Below, piece after piece: positions 1 through 7,717 of a stretch of DNA of 39,925 nucleotides. How positions within the stretch are numbered: position 1 is the first letter of the stretch; each line of letters opens with the position of its first letter. Source of the stretch: Oscillospiraceae bacterium (GTDB lineage Bacteria; Bacillota; Clostridia; Oscillospirales; Acutalibacteraceae); NCBI GenBank assembly GCA_009779995.1, contig WRDW01000016.1, positions 1 to 39,925 of the forward strand, given 5' to 3'. A program made the position numbers and the translations under genes. Under the pieces are notes generated by a model. It searched no databases. It was not told the DNA's origin and saw nothing but the letters and a program-made list of their open reading frames with translations.

Positions 1-10
1 AAAAAAAGAA

Positions 11-39
11 GTGCAAAGCAGCCCGCTTTGTGGTATAAT
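11..39 (+). promoter_or_regulatory. Weak promoter of the transposase remnant
   Basis: A perfect TATAAT lies at 34-39. The hexamer 17 bases upstream (GTGCAA, 11-16) matches the -35 consensus at only three positions. It precedes an AAGGAG ribosome binding site at 71-76 and an ATG at 86. Confidence 0.4.
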
Positions 40-85
40 GGAATTGCTAAAAAGCCATGACACACAAGTAAAGGAGCTGCTTCGC

Positions 86-235
86 ATGAACAATTATAGC
101 ACACTTGGGCACAATTTGAAAAGGGGTATTTTCAATTATTCCAAAAAGATTTTCGGAGGGCTTTACCGACCGGCGCAAAGATTCGTATGGTCTGTCCAGG
201 TTCACCTTTTACGCCATTGCCGGTGGCTTGGCTGA
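86..235 (+). pseudogene. Transposase N-terminal remnant
   Basis: The frame opens at ATG 86, nine bases after AAGGAG (71-76), and runs 49 codons. The first 35 or so residues (start MNNYSTLGHNLKRGIFNYSK, then a KGLYRPAQRF-like stretch) resemble, from memory, the N-terminus of IS4-type transposases of Clostridia, which are around 400 residues. The similarity stops near position 195. After that the sequence keeps short open stretches but no frame I can match, so the element is truncated and cannot be active. No terminal inverted repeats were found. The family assignment is by recollection of the motif, not by a search. Confidence 0.4.
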
Positions 236-349
236 AATTTTCGGCAAGCTCTATACAGGTATTTCTAGTTTTTTCCTTAGCTCTCCCCGATCAACTCAGC
301 TCTGCTTTTTTGGGTGGGGATGAAATGGGGAAACTCAAAGAATTTACCC

Positions 350-378
350 TTGCATTCTCCTGCGCTCTATGCTATAAT
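350..378 (+). promoter_or_regulatory. Sigma-A type promoter of the DUF5104-like gene
   Basis: TTGCAT (350-355), a 17-base spacer and TATAAT (373-378) preceded by TGC (extended -10). A transcript would start near 385, giving a leader of about 30 bases with GGGAG at 401-405. Confidence 0.75.
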
Positions 379-414
379 ATGGAAAACACAATTTTTGAAA
401 GGGAGAATAATCTT

Positions 415-912
415 ATGTTCAGCCGTATTTGGGCCTGCATTTTGGCCTTCCTGGTGTCGATCTTCCCTTGGCTTGGGAACTACGAGCCCAAGCTAGATGT
501 AAATGCAGCCGTCGAAACGGTCATCGCCGCCATCAAAACCCGTGATATTGATGCCATCGAAGCCTTCATGTGCAAAAATATTAAGGACAATGTGCCAGAC
601 TTGCGCGAGGAGATTGGCAAGATGATTGATGCCATTGAGGGTTCTGTGACCAGTGTTTCTTCTAAAAACTCAGAAGTGTTTTACGTAAGTGTCGGCGGAA
701 AAACAATAAATCAGTCAATATCAGTTTCTGATATCGATACTTCAGTTGGAAAGTATCAATTAAACATAACTTGGGAAACATATAATAACTTTTCAGTCGA
801 AGAGAGGGGAATTCGGCAAATTGCACTGTTCATACCTCCTAGTGACACAGAAGGGTATGTAGAATTGTCCCGTATTAGGGCGACTAGCGGCATTCAACAT
901 GTTCACGACTGA
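415..912 (+). CDS. Small exported protein, DUF5104-like
   Basis: A 165-residue protein starting at ATG 415, chosen because GGGAG lies ten bases upstream and a strong promoter sits just before it; longer upstream frames have no binding site. Residues 1-22 form a hydrophobic export signal or membrane anchor (MFSRIWACILAFLVSIFPWL). Residues 30-75 contain the helical pattern AVETVIAAIKTRDIDAIEAF, reminiscent of DUF5104 proteins, which are small secreted or lipid-anchored proteins of unknown role in Clostridia. The second half is probably a beta-sheet domain. The gene is more AT-rich than its neighbours, especially from 660 on, which may point to acquisition. It is monocistronic, with a good terminator right behind it. 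No function is proposed. Confidence 0.7.
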   Translation: MFSRIWACILAFLVSIFPWLGNYEPKLDVNAAVETVIAAIKTRDIDAIEAFMCKNIKDNVPDLREEIGKMIDAIEGSVTSVSSKNSEVFYVSVGGKTINQSISVSDIDTSVGKYQLNITWETYNNFSVEERGIRQIALFIPPSDTEGYVELSRIRATSGIQHVHD

Positions 913-933
913 ACAAAGACTTTGTTACTCTGA

Positions 934-960
934 GGCGGCTGTTTTCAGCCGCCCCTTTTG
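934..960 (+). terminator. Rho-independent terminator
   Basis: A perfect 8-bp stem, GGCGGCTG (934-941) and CAGCCGCC (946-953), with a TTTT loop and a T-rich tail. It sits 22 bases after the stop codon at 912. Confidence 0.85.
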
Positions 961-1039
961 CTTTTCATCCCTAACCTGCTGTGCCTGCCTTTGACCTAAG
1001 CTCCAGCAATCGCCCGCTCATGGCAAAAGGAAATTATTC

Positions 1040-1068
1040 TTGCATTCCCCCTCCATCTGTGCTACAAT
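1040..1068 (+). promoter_or_regulatory. Promoter giving a leaderless or near-leaderless transcript
   Basis: TTGCAT (1040-1045), 17 bases, TACAAT (1063-1068), with TGC before the -10. The start codon at 1075 begins six bases after the -10 box, which is where transcription normally starts. No ribosome binding site fits between promoter and ATG. Confidence 0.7.
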
Positions 1069-1074
1069 TTTCCC

Positions 1075-1758
1075 ATGGAAAACAACCTGCACAACCCCGC
1101 GCGCCTCACCATCTTCGCCGGGCACTACGGCAGCGGCAAAACCACCGTGGCCGTCAGCTACGCCATGGCCCTGGCGCGCACCCGGCCCCGCGTGGCCCTG
1201 TGCGACATGGACATCGTCAACCCCTACTTCCGCACCGCCGACAGCGCCGGGGTTCTCGCCGATGCCGGGGTGGAGCTCATCCACTCGCGCTATGCCAACA
1301 CCAACGTGGAGTTCTACCTGCCCCCCGTGGAGGCCGCCCGCGTCTTCGACGACCCAACCCTCACCAGCATAATAGACCTCGGCGGCGACGACTGCGGCGC
1401 GCTGGCGCTGGGGCGCTTCGCCGAGCGCATCCAGGGTAGGGGGGACGCCGCCCTGCTTATGGTGGTCAACGCCTGCAGGCCGCTCACCCGCGATGCGGAC
1501 AGCCTTTTGGCCATTAAAAATGAGATCGAAACCGCCGCCCGCCTGCCCTTCACCGGCCTGGTGAACAGCACCAACCTGGGCGCCGAGACCACCCCGGAGA
1601 TCGTCGCCGCCAGCTTCCCCCTCATGCGCCAGCTGCGCGATGCCCTGGCCCTGCCCATCGCGATGACCGCCGTGCGGGAGGATATCCCCCTCGCCGTGCC
1701 GGAGGACATGGGGCCGCGCTTCGACGTGGTGTGCTGGGGCAACCGGTTTCAAATATAA
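1075..1758 (+). CDS. MinD/ParA-like P-loop ATPase
   Basis: A 227-residue soluble ATPase. The Walker A motif GHYGSGKTT is at residues 16-24 and is followed by a CDMDIVNPYFR switch-like segment around residue 42, as in the MinD/ParA/Mrp group. The IIDLGGDDCGA segment near residue 100 fits the Walker B and switch II position, and NACRPLTRD lies near 140. The family includes cell-positioning ATPases and ATPases that load or regulate metalloenzymes; nothing here says which. The gene heads a four-gene operon (22-base gap to the next gene). Its ATG overlaps the predicted transcription start, so initiation would be leaderless. An opposite-strand frame of similar length is a high-GC shadow. Confidence 0.8.
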   Translation: MENNLHNPARLTIFAGHYGSGKTTVAVSYAMALARTRPRVALCDMDIVNPYFRTADSAGVLADAGVELIHSRYANTNVEFYLPPVEAARVFDDPTLTSIIDLGGDDCGALALGRFAERIQGRGDAALLMVVNACRPLTRDADSLLAIKNEIETAARLPFTGLVNSTNLGAETTPEIVAASFPLMRQLRDALALPIAMTAVREDIPLAVPEDMGPRFDVVCWGNRFQI

Positions 1759-1780
1759 TTACTTGAATGGAGGTATCCAC

Positions 1781-2497
1781 ATGGACGGAAATGAAATAGC
1801 AACTGCTGCCGCAACTGAAGGCATCAAAGTAGTGGGGGAAGTGGTGTCTAATATCTATTTAGACGTCTTCCAGCCTGCCGCACAAGAAATTGGTAAGTAT
1901 TTAGGGGAATGGGTAGCCGCCAAATTCGATCACTTGCGTGAAAAAGTCGAGAAAAAGATGGATGAAATCCCGCCGGAGCGTCGAGTAAATGTACAGTTAG
2001 AAGATGTTCTACCGATTTTGGAAGCTTACAAAAATATAAAATATGAAGACACAGAACTACAAGATATGTTCGTCAATCTGCTGACATCGTATGCGGATTC
2101 CGAAGCGAAATCTATCTCACACAGGGCATTTGCAAAGATAATCGAGGAATTAGGCCCATATGATGCGTTGATACTAAGAAAAATATATAGAGCAGTTGCG
2201 TTAGAGGAAAAAGAAGTATTCGTCATCGATAATCACATCTTGGGGATTGGCGCTGTCCGCATGGTTAGAGGTATGGATTTAGAACGTGACCTCGATGAGC
2301 TCAAAAAAATTGAAAGAAGCTTGGACAACTTCGAACGGTTGAATCTTTTGCGAATAGAAAAGGCAATAGAGGAGTATGTCGGCAATAGGCTTAGGGAATA
2401 TGACAAGAAAATAGCAATATCTTGTGTAAAATCACCGCAGTATAAGGTGAGTATAACTCGCCTTGGTCTTGACTTTTGCCGTACCTGCATCAAATAA
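1781..2497 (+). CDS. DUF4393 (Abi-alpha-like) protein
   Basis: A 238-residue protein. The start is ATG 1781, with GGAGG at 1769-1773; a TTG at 1763 in the same frame lacks a site. It begins with a helical stretch (IKVVGEVVSNIYLDVFQPAA), followed by a charged helix and an LLTSYADSEAKSISHRAFAKI-type segment near residues 105-125, which is characteristic of DUF4393. Some DUF4393 proteins have been annotated as abortive-infection alpha proteins, but a defence role is not established and the neighbours here are metabolic. It is markedly more AT-rich than the genes on either side, a sign of horizontal origin. It has no predicted signal peptide. It lies 22 bases after the ATPase and 25 bases before the deacetylase gene, so it is probably co-transcribed. 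Confidence 0.75.
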   Translation: MDGNEIATAAATEGIKVVGEVVSNIYLDVFQPAAQEIGKYLGEWVAAKFDHLREKVEKKMDEIPPERRVNVQLEDVLPILEAYKNIKYEDTELQDMFVNLLTSYADSEAKSISHRAFAKIIEELGPYDALILRKIYRAVALEEKEVFVIDNHILGIGAVRMVRGMDLERDLDELKKIERSLDNFERLNLLRIEKAIEEYVGNRLREYDKKIAISCVKSPQYKVSITRLGLDFCRTCIK

Positions 2498-2522
2498 ATC
2501 TTAACATAAAAGGAGTGATCCC

Positions 2523-3413
2523 ATGGACAAGTACCTCATCATCAACGCGGACGACCTCGGTTCCTTTCTCGGCGCGAACGTGGCCACTTTTGATTTGCTC
2601 GAAAGCGGCTGCATCACCTCCAGCACCGTCATGATGCCCTGCATGTGGGCCCGGCAGGCCTGCCACTGGGCCAAGGAGCACCCGGAATACGCCATCGGCG
2701 TGCACCTGACCAACACCGCCGAGTGGGGCAAATGCAAGTGGGGGCCCGTGGCCCACGAGGGCACGGAAAGCCTGCGCGACGAGGAGGGGTATCTCTGGAC
2801 CAAAACCGAGGAGTTCGAGGAGAACGCGGACATCGACGAGGCCCGCCGCGAGTGCCTGGCGCAGCTGGCCCTGGCGCGCAAGCTGGGCCTGAATCCCTCC
2901 CACTGGGACAACCACATGGGCACGCTCTACGGCATTTCCACAGGGCGCGTGGAGATGCTCCAGATGATCCTCGAGCTCTCGGCCGAGGTGGGGCTGCCCT
3001 TCCGGTTCCCGCTCAACGGCATTGCCGGGCCGGAGCAGGAGAAGGCCCTGGAGACCGGCGTCCCCCGCGCGGTGATCGAGATGCTGTTCGGCAATGTCCG
3101 GGATTTTATCAAGGAGAGGGGCATCGTCTGCCCGGACTACCTCGTCGGCCACCAGTACGACGACGACAACAAGCAGAGCTACGAGACCTTCAGGGAGTAC
3201 ATGTTCGAGTTCGTCAAGAGCTTCCCGGCGGGCGTCACGGAGACCTTCATCCACCCCGGCACGGAAAACGGCGAGGCGATTACGGCCTCCGGCGCGGGCA
3301 TCCACCGCTTCTGGGAGTACAGCGTCTACAAAGACCCGCAGTTCCAGCAGCACCTCACCGCCATCGGCATCAAGAAGATCAATTACCGGGATTTGGCGGC
3401 GATGCGGGCATGA
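2523..3413 (+). CDS. ChbG/YdjC-family carbohydrate deacetylase
   Basis: A 296-residue protein; AAGGAG (2510-2515) precedes ATG 2523 by seven bases. YdjC/ChbG enzymes are metal-dependent deacetylases with a distorted TIM barrel; characterised members remove an acetyl group from chito-oligosaccharides. The N-terminal NADDLG motif places the Asp pair at residues 10-11, His61 lies in GVHLTNT, and a second cluster SHWDNHMGT gives His127, Asp129 and His131. HPGTENGE near residue 245 supplies a further conserved His. No signal peptide is seen, so it acts in the cytoplasm. Its stop overlaps the start of the kinase gene (ATGA at 3410-3413), indicating translational coupling and probably a shared sugar pathway. 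Substrate cannot be told from sequence. Confidence 0.85.
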   Translation: MDKYLIINADDLGSFLGANVATFDLLESGCITSSTVMMPCMWARQACHWAKEHPEYAIGVHLTNTAEWGKCKWGPVAHEGTESLRDEEGYLWTKTEEFEENADIDEARRECLAQLALARKLGLNPSHWDNHMGTLYGISTGRVEMLQMILELSAEVGLPFRFPLNGIAGPEQEKALETGVPRAVIEMLFGNVRDFIKERGIVCPDYLVGHQYDDDNKQSYETFREYMFEFVKSFPAGVTETFIHPGTENGEAITASGAGIHRFWEYSVYKDPQFQQHLTAIGIKKINYRDLAAMRA

Positions 3414-4318
3414 AAAATTACGACCTCCTCATCGTCGGCCAGCCCTCCCTGGACATCAACACCGACTATCTCGGCAGCACTATACACGAGATCGGCGGCG
3501 CGGTGACGTATTCCGGCTACGCGGCTTCGGCGCTGGGGCACAGCGTGCTGGCCCTGGGCAAGTGCAATCCAAATGAAATTGACTTGCCCGCCCTGTTCGC
3601 CCGGGCGGAGAACGTCACGCCGGTGCTCTGCCAATCGCAGAGCAGCACGTCCATTTCAAACACCTATCACACGGCGGACAAGGAGCGCCGCACCTGCCGG
3701 GTGATCAGCCGCATCCCGCCCTACACCCCCGCCGATTTGCCCGGCGAAAAGGCCGCCATCTACCACATCGCGGGGCTCATGCGCGGGGACATCGAGGAGA
3801 GCGTCATCGAGGCGGCGGCGCGGCTGGGCGATGTGGCCGTGGACGTCCAGGGCTTCCTGCGCTGCGCGCGCCCCGCAAGCGGCAGCGCCAACAACGTTGG
3901 CGCGATGGAGTTCGAGGACTGGCCCCGCAAGCGCGCGCTGCTGCCGCTCATTCGCTTTTTGAAGACAGACGCCGCCGAGGCCGAAATCCTCACCGGCACC
4001 AGCGACCGCAGGCAGGCCGCCGCCATGCTGCATGACTGGGGCGCGCGTGAGATTATGATCACCCACAACACGGAAGTCCTGGTCTACGACGGCAGTGATT
4101 ACTACGCAGAGCCACTGCGCCCGCGCAATTTGACGGGCCGCAGCGGGCGGGGCGACACCTGCTTCGCGGGCTACATCACCGAGCGCCTGACGCGCGGCAT
4201 CCCGGAATCCCTGCGCACGGCGGCGGCGCTGGTCTCCCTGAAGATGGAGAACCCCGGCCCCTTCCTGGGGGGCCGGGGGGATGTGGAGGCCTATATGCGG
4301 GCGTTTTATACCCCGTGA
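3410..4318 (+). CDS. PfkB-family sugar kinase
   Basis: A 302-residue ribokinase/PfkB-family kinase. The start is ATG 3410, overlapping the deacetylase stop; an open frame extends far upstream but only as a shadow of that gene. The N-terminal sugar-binding signature is around residues 28-46 (EIGGAVTYSGYAASALGH). The catalytic anion-hole motif GRGDTCFAGY is at residues 246-255, with Asp249 as the expected base. The family phosphorylates ribose, fructose, 2-keto-3-deoxygluconate, nucleosides and inositols. The substrate is open; coupling to a ChbG-type deacetylase suggests a sugar derived from an acetylated glycan. It is the last gene of the operon and converges on the lipoprotein gene with only 15 bases between them. 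Confidence 0.85.
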   Translation: MKNYDLLIVGQPSLDINTDYLGSTIHEIGGAVTYSGYAASALGHSVLALGKCNPNEIDLPALFARAENVTPVLCQSQSSTSISNTYHTADKERRTCRVISRIPPYTPADLPGEKAAIYHIAGLMRGDIEESVIEAAARLGDVAVDVQGFLRCARPASGSANNVGAMEFEDWPRKRALLPLIRFLKTDAAEAEILTGTSDRRQAAAMLHDWGAREIMITHNTEVLVYDGSDYYAEPLRPRNLTGRSGRGDTCFAGYITERLTRGIPESLRTAAALVSLKMENPGPFLGGRGDVEAYMRAFYTP

Positions 4319-4333
4319 TTTAAGCGGGCGTAC

Positions 4334-5215
4334 TCAATACGCGAAGTCGGCATAGTCCCAGGTGGAGGCCTGGTAGATGAGCAGGTCCAGGGTGAAGAGC
4401 GAAATCTTCATGCGCTTGGCGTCCACGTCCACAAGCAGCTCGCCGTGGGCTTTCACAATCTGCCCCTGCTCGTTGACGGTAATCACAGACTTGCCGTCCT
4501 TGTATGTGATTGTAATGTTCTTGGGGTCGCCGGTCATGCCTTTGCCCGCCAGCTCGTCGAGCATGTCATGGACGTCGGAGACGAAAAACACGCGCGAGTA
4601 TTTACCCGTGCCGAGCTTGGCCGGATTGACCTCCGGGCTCATGGTGAGGGTGATCACATAGTTGGCGCCGTCCTTCTTCGCGGTGATGTCCTTTAGATCG
4701 CTCAGGCGCACTTCGGAGTTCTGCTGCGTGATGTAGAAGTCGTCGGCATTGGACTGCCCCTTGTTCTTGGAGGTGATTTTCGGGGTGCCGGGCATCAGCG
4801 CCTTGATCAATCCGCTCAAGAGTTTTTCCAAAGTGTCGCCGCCTATGCTGGGAACAAATCTGTCAACCTTCAGCACCTCTGTCCTGGTGTAGGCCGGTTT
4901 GGCCGTGCGCACCAGGTTGATGGCGTCGTTGTAATACGCCACCAGTTGCTCCTTGTTCATTTTGTCGGGCGTAAGGGCAGCTTCGCCTGCGTTTTCAGCA
5001 GTGGTCTCGCCCGGATTGGCGGAGGCCTCCTCCAGGGTAGTCGCCTCTTCAGAGGTCTCCCCCTCCGGCTGCGTGGGCGTGAGCGCGTCGACGCTCTCCG
5101 GCTCGGCGGTGGTCTCTTCGGTGGTCGGGGCCTGCGTGGGGCTGTCCCCGCCGCCGCAGGCGGCAAGCGCGCCCAGCAGCAGCAGGGCGAGCAAAACGGC
5201 AAGTGCTTTCTTCAT
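4334..5215 (-). CDS. Lipoprotein, paralogue of the upstream lipoprotein
   Basis: A 293-residue lipoprotein. ATG 5215 is preceded by AGGAAG and begins a typical signal (MKKALAVLLALLLLGALAAC) with lipobox ALAAC. A Thr/Glu/Pro-rich linker (TEETTAEPE and similar, about residues 28-85) separates the lipid anchor from a folded domain. That domain shares its layout with the neighbouring lipoprotein: an LVAYYNDAINLVR helix at the start, an ITLTMSPEVNPAK strand, a VFFVSDVHDMLDEL helix and paired strands near the end. The two therefore arose by duplication. It would sit on the outer face of the membrane with the domain held away by the flexible linker. No enzymatic motif is seen; function unknown. Confidence 0.8.
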   Translation of the reverse strand: MKKALAVLLALLLLGALAACGGGDSPTQAPTTEETTAEPESVDALTPTQPEGETSEEATTLEEASANPGETTAENAGEAALTPDKMNKEQLVAYYNDAINLVRTAKPAYTRTEVLKVDRFVPSIGGDTLEKLLSGLIKALMPGTPKITSKNKGQSNADDFYITQQNSEVRLSDLKDITAKKDGANYVITLTMSPEVNPAKLGTGKYSRVFFVSDVHDMLDELAGKGMTGDPKNITITYKDGKSVITVNEQGQIVKAHGELLVDVDAKRMKISLFTLDLLIYQASTWDYADFAY

Positions 5216-5241
5216 GTGCAATTCTTCCTTTCGCAAAGATG

Positions 5242-5266
5242 GCCCGGCAGAACGAATCCGCCGGGC
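5242..5266 (-). promoter_or_regulatory. Stem-loop between the two lipoprotein genes
   Basis: A 7-bp perfect stem GCCCGGC/GCCGGGC with an 11-base loop lies in the 70-base gap between the lipoprotein genes. The T-run behind it on the minus strand is short (CATCTTT), so it may act as a partial terminator or as an RNA-stability element that sets unequal expression. Confidence 0.45.
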
Positions 5267-5285
5267 TGAAATTCATGCGCTGTTA

Positions 5286-6212
5286 CTACCATTTGAAGTC
5301 GTAATATTTGCAGGTGGTGGTCATCCGTGCGGTCACGTTGGTCTTGAGGATGGAGATGCTTACGTTGTTGGCGATGGCGTCAACCAGGAACTTGTAATCG
5401 CCGGAAATGACCTGCCCCTTGCTGTTGATAGTGAGGTTGATAGTGCCGCTGTTGTAGTTGAGCGTCGAGTCGTTCACATCGGCCGTGATGACGCTTGCGA
5501 AGCCGGTAATCTCGTCGAGCACCTCCTGGCGGGAGGCGATGGAATACGCGCGGGCATTGGCGCTGCCCGTGGGCTTCGCGGGGTTTTTTTCTGAGATGAT
5601 TTTCACGACCATCACCCAGTTGTCGCCGCTTTTACTGGAGCTGATGGAGGCCACGTCGCCGAGCTCCAGCTTGAACGGCGTGATTTCGGACAGGAAATCG
5701 CCCTTGTTGTCTGTGCCCTTGGCGTAGGTTTTCGGGTCCTCCGCGCCAGTCAGGCCGGCTACGACATTGTCGATGATGCCCTGAACGAGGCTGACGACGC
5801 CGGTGAACTTCATATCACTGATGATCTTCGAAAACTGTTTCGTGAAGCCGGGCCTCTCCTCGCGCACACGGTTGGCGACCAGGTTGAAGTAGGCCAGCTG
5901 CTCTGCCTTGCCCAGCGTGTTCAGGTTCGCCGGGGGCGCGAATTTGTCGGCGGGGGCATCGGTGGCGTTGGGGTCGGTTGGCGCACTGGGGCCGGTGGGG
6001 GTTTCCGTGGTGGTCCCGGGTTCGTCGGTGATTTCAGTGTCGCTTGTGACCTCCGGCTCGGTGGTCGTCTCGATTTCGGGCTCGGTGGTGAACAGGTCCT
6101 CCGTGGTGGGGGCCTCTGTGGTGGTGCCGCCGCCACCGCCGCAGGCGGCGAACATGCCGAGCATGGCCAGGGCAAGCATAACTGCCAGAACGGAACTGAG
6201 TGTTTTCTTCAC
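5286..6212 (-). CDS. Lipoprotein with Thr/Glu-rich linker, first of a tandem pair
   Basis: A 308-residue lipoprotein. I choose GTG 6212 over ATG 6227, because the ATG has no binding site while GGAGGAG lies at the right distance before the GTG; the ATG codon is in fact followed by that site. The signal VKKTLSSVLAVMLALAMLG ends at lipobox FAAC, followed by a Gly run and a Thr/Glu/Pro linker of about 65 residues. The C-terminal domain (AEQLAYFNLVANRVREE, then beta strands and a VLDEITGF helix) matches the downstream paralogue in layout. It is expressed from a strong promoter at 6248-6276. Role unknown; adhesion or envelope sensing are only guesses. Confidence 0.8.
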   Translation of the reverse strand: MKKTLSSVLAVMLALAMLGMFAACGGGGGTTTEAPTTEDLFTTEPEIETTTEPEVTSDTEITDEPGTTTETPTGPSAPTDPNATDAPADKFAPPANLNTLGKAEQLAYFNLVANRVREERPGFTKQFSKIISDMKFTGVVSLVQGIIDNVVAGLTGAEDPKTYAKGTDNKGDFLSEITPFKLELGDVASISSSKSGDNWVMVVKIISEKNPAKPTGSANARAYSIASRQEVLDEITGFASVITADVNDSTLNYNSGTINLTINSKGQVISGDYKFLVDAIANNVSISILKTNVTARMTTTCKYYDFKW

Positions 6213-6247
6213 GGGCTTCTCCTCCATAATAATTTTTTGGCAAGGCT

Positions 6248-6276
6248 ATTGTAGCATAAAATCTGGGCAGATGCAA
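6248..6276 (-). promoter_or_regulatory. Promoter of the lipoprotein pair
   Basis: On the minus strand: TTGCAT (6276-6271), 17 bases, TACAAT (6253-6248), with TGC before the -10. It is almost identical in layout to the promoters at 350 and 1040. Confidence 0.75.
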
Positions 6277-6304
6277 GTGTTATTTTCGGGGGGCGGCGGG
6301 CAGG

Positions 6305-6463
6305 CTAAAATTCATAGTGTGACCACATGCTGACGATAAAGACAGCCCTGCGTTCTTCGTCTATTTCGTATACCAGGCGGTGCTTGTTGTTGATGCGGCG
6401 GGAAAACATGCCCTCAAGAACGCCGTGCAGCGGCTCAAAGGGCGGCGGATAGTCGTATATTTT
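6305..6463 (-). pseudogene. C-terminal remnant of a Txe/YoeB-family toxin
   Basis: The last 53 or so residues before the stop at 6305 read as the C-terminal half of a Txe/YoeB mRNA interferase: YPPPFEPLHGVLEG, then SRRINNKHRLVYEI and a final MWSHYE. Full-length members are about 85 residues and carry the catalytic Glu, Arg and C-terminal His-Tyr region; here the RRI/HRLVY core and the HY end survive but the N-terminal half is absent. The remnant overlaps the 3' end of the FolC-like gene in another frame, with no start codon or binding site of its own. No antitoxin gene is present nearby. It is probably a dead leftover of a toxin-antitoxin locus that recombined with the ligase gene. Confidence 0.6.
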
Positions 6464-7716
6464 CTGATTGCTTTGGCTAGAAAAAATGAGCCGCAAACGA
6501 GAGTCACACCTTCCGGGGCGGCCATCGCTCTGGCCCGCGTTACAGCCTCTTCGCAGTCCTCCACGCACTGCGCGCCAATGCGGTATTCCGTCGCGGCGTC
6601 GCATAACGCCCTTGCGGGGAGTGCCCTTTCCATGGGCAAGCCGGTCGCGATGAGAAACGAAATCCGCGGCGCGAGTATGCGCAGGTAGGCTATGTAATCT
6701 TTGTCAGACATCATCGCGCACACAGCGACGACTTTTTTTCCCGGCAGGCATGTTTGAAGCACAGCCCGCAGCGCGAGCGCGCAGCCCTCATTGTGGCCGC
6801 CGTCTATCAAAAGCAATGGACTTTCCGAGCACAGCTCCATCCTGGCGGGCAGTGTTGTATTATATATGCCTCTTGTCAGCGCGCTGTCGTCGATGGCATA
6901 TCCCATTGCCCGCAGGGCCTTGAGCACTTCAATGGCGACAGCCGCGTTTTTCACCATGTGCTCTCCGATTAGCCGCAAAGTGAAATTCACATCTCCGTAA
7001 CGAAAAGCGCTCCCCTCGATGCCGCTGCGCGTTATTTCGAGCCTATCCAGGCTTGGGACGATGAACATGCTCCGGTTCAGCCGGACGGCCTCCTCAATCA
7101 CCGGCATGGCATCGCCCTGTTCGGGGTACGTGACGGTCACGCCGCCCGGCCTGATGATGCCGCATTTTTCATGCGCGATTTTTTGCACTGTATTGCCCAA
7201 AAACGCCATGTGATCCAGTGCGATGGACAGAATCACGCTCACAAGCGAGTCGTCTATTACGTTGGTGGCATCCTCCCTGCCGCCGAGCCCGACCTCCAGA
7301 ACAACGAGGTCGCAGCCGCTGCGCGCGAAATGCAGGAGCGCCATGGCAGTGAGAGCTTCAAACTCTGTCACATACATATTCCGCCCCGCCAGCAGGTCTA
7401 TGCTTGGCTCGATCTCCGTCGCCAGGCGAGCGAAGGCCGCGCGGCCGATCATTTCGCCGTTCACCTGTAACGGTTCACGGCCGTCCAACACCGCCGGAGA
7501 GGTGAACAGCCCTGTCTTGTATCCGGCTTCCCGTAAGACATTGGCGATCATCGCGGCGGTGGAGCCCTTGCCGTTTGTGCCCGCGATGTGGATGAACTTC
7601 AGCTTCTTCTGGGGGTTGCCAACCAGGCCGCAGAGCGCCCGGATGCGCGCCAACCCCAGGCTGACGCCCCTCGGGCGCAGCGACGCCATGTATTCCAGGG
7701 CTTGCGCATAGTCCAA
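6361..7716 (-). CDS. FolC-like Mur ligase (folylpolyglutamate synthase family)
   Basis: A 451-residue ATP-dependent amide ligase of the FolC branch. I place the start at TTG 7716, which has GGGAGG upstream and one base separating it from the previous stop; the frame extends further without a site. The P-loop GTNGKGST is at residues 46-53, FTSPAVLDGREPLQVNGE near 70-87, the HMAFLGNT segment and IAHEKCGIIRPG near 190-215, and DGGHNEGC near 305. Two classic FolC positions differ: the His after TSP is missing (usually TSPHL) and the usual DGAHNP reads DGGHNE. The last 45 residues, after GSFFLAKAIRK, are out-of-frame toxin DNA. Together with the adjacent ATP-grasp gene, this suggests a ligase for a substrate other than folate, or a decaying folC. 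Confidence 0.75.
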   Translation of the reverse strand: MDYAQALEYMASLRPRGVSLGLARIRALCGLVGNPQKKLKFIHIAGTNGKGSTAAMIANVLREAGYKTGLFTSPAVLDGREPLQVNGEMIGRAAFARLATEIEPSIDLLAGRNMYVTEFEALTAMALLHFARSGCDLVVLEVGLGGREDATNVIDDSLVSVILSIALDHMAFLGNTVQKIAHEKCGIIRPGGVTVTYPEQGDAMPVIEEAVRLNRSMFIVPSLDRLEITRSGIEGSAFRYGDVNFTLRLIGEHMVKNAAVAIEVLKALRAMGYAIDDSALTRGIYNTTLPARMELCSESPLLLIDGGHNEGCALALRAVLQTCLPGKKVVAVCAMMSDKDYIAYLRILAPRISFLIATGLPMERALPARALCDAATEYRIGAQCVEDCEEAVTRARAMAAPEGVTLVCGSFFLAKAIRKYTTIRRPLSRCTAFLRACFPAASTTSTAWYTK

Positions 7717-7717
7717 C

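Noticed and set aside
187-414. An N-terminal extension of the DUF5104-like protein
   Set aside because: The extension crosses the promoter at 350-378, has no binding site, and does not look like protein-coding sequence.
1781-2497. Calling the ATPase plus DUF4393 pair a two-gene defence system
   Set aside because: The ATPase resembles housekeeping MinD/ParA-type proteins, the next genes are sugar enzymes, and no other defence gene is adjacent.
3410-4318. Naming the PfkB kinase as 2-keto-3-deoxygluconate kinase (kdgK)
   Set aside because: PfkB kinases cannot be assigned a substrate from these motifs, and it is 20 kb away from the uronate operon in a different transcript.
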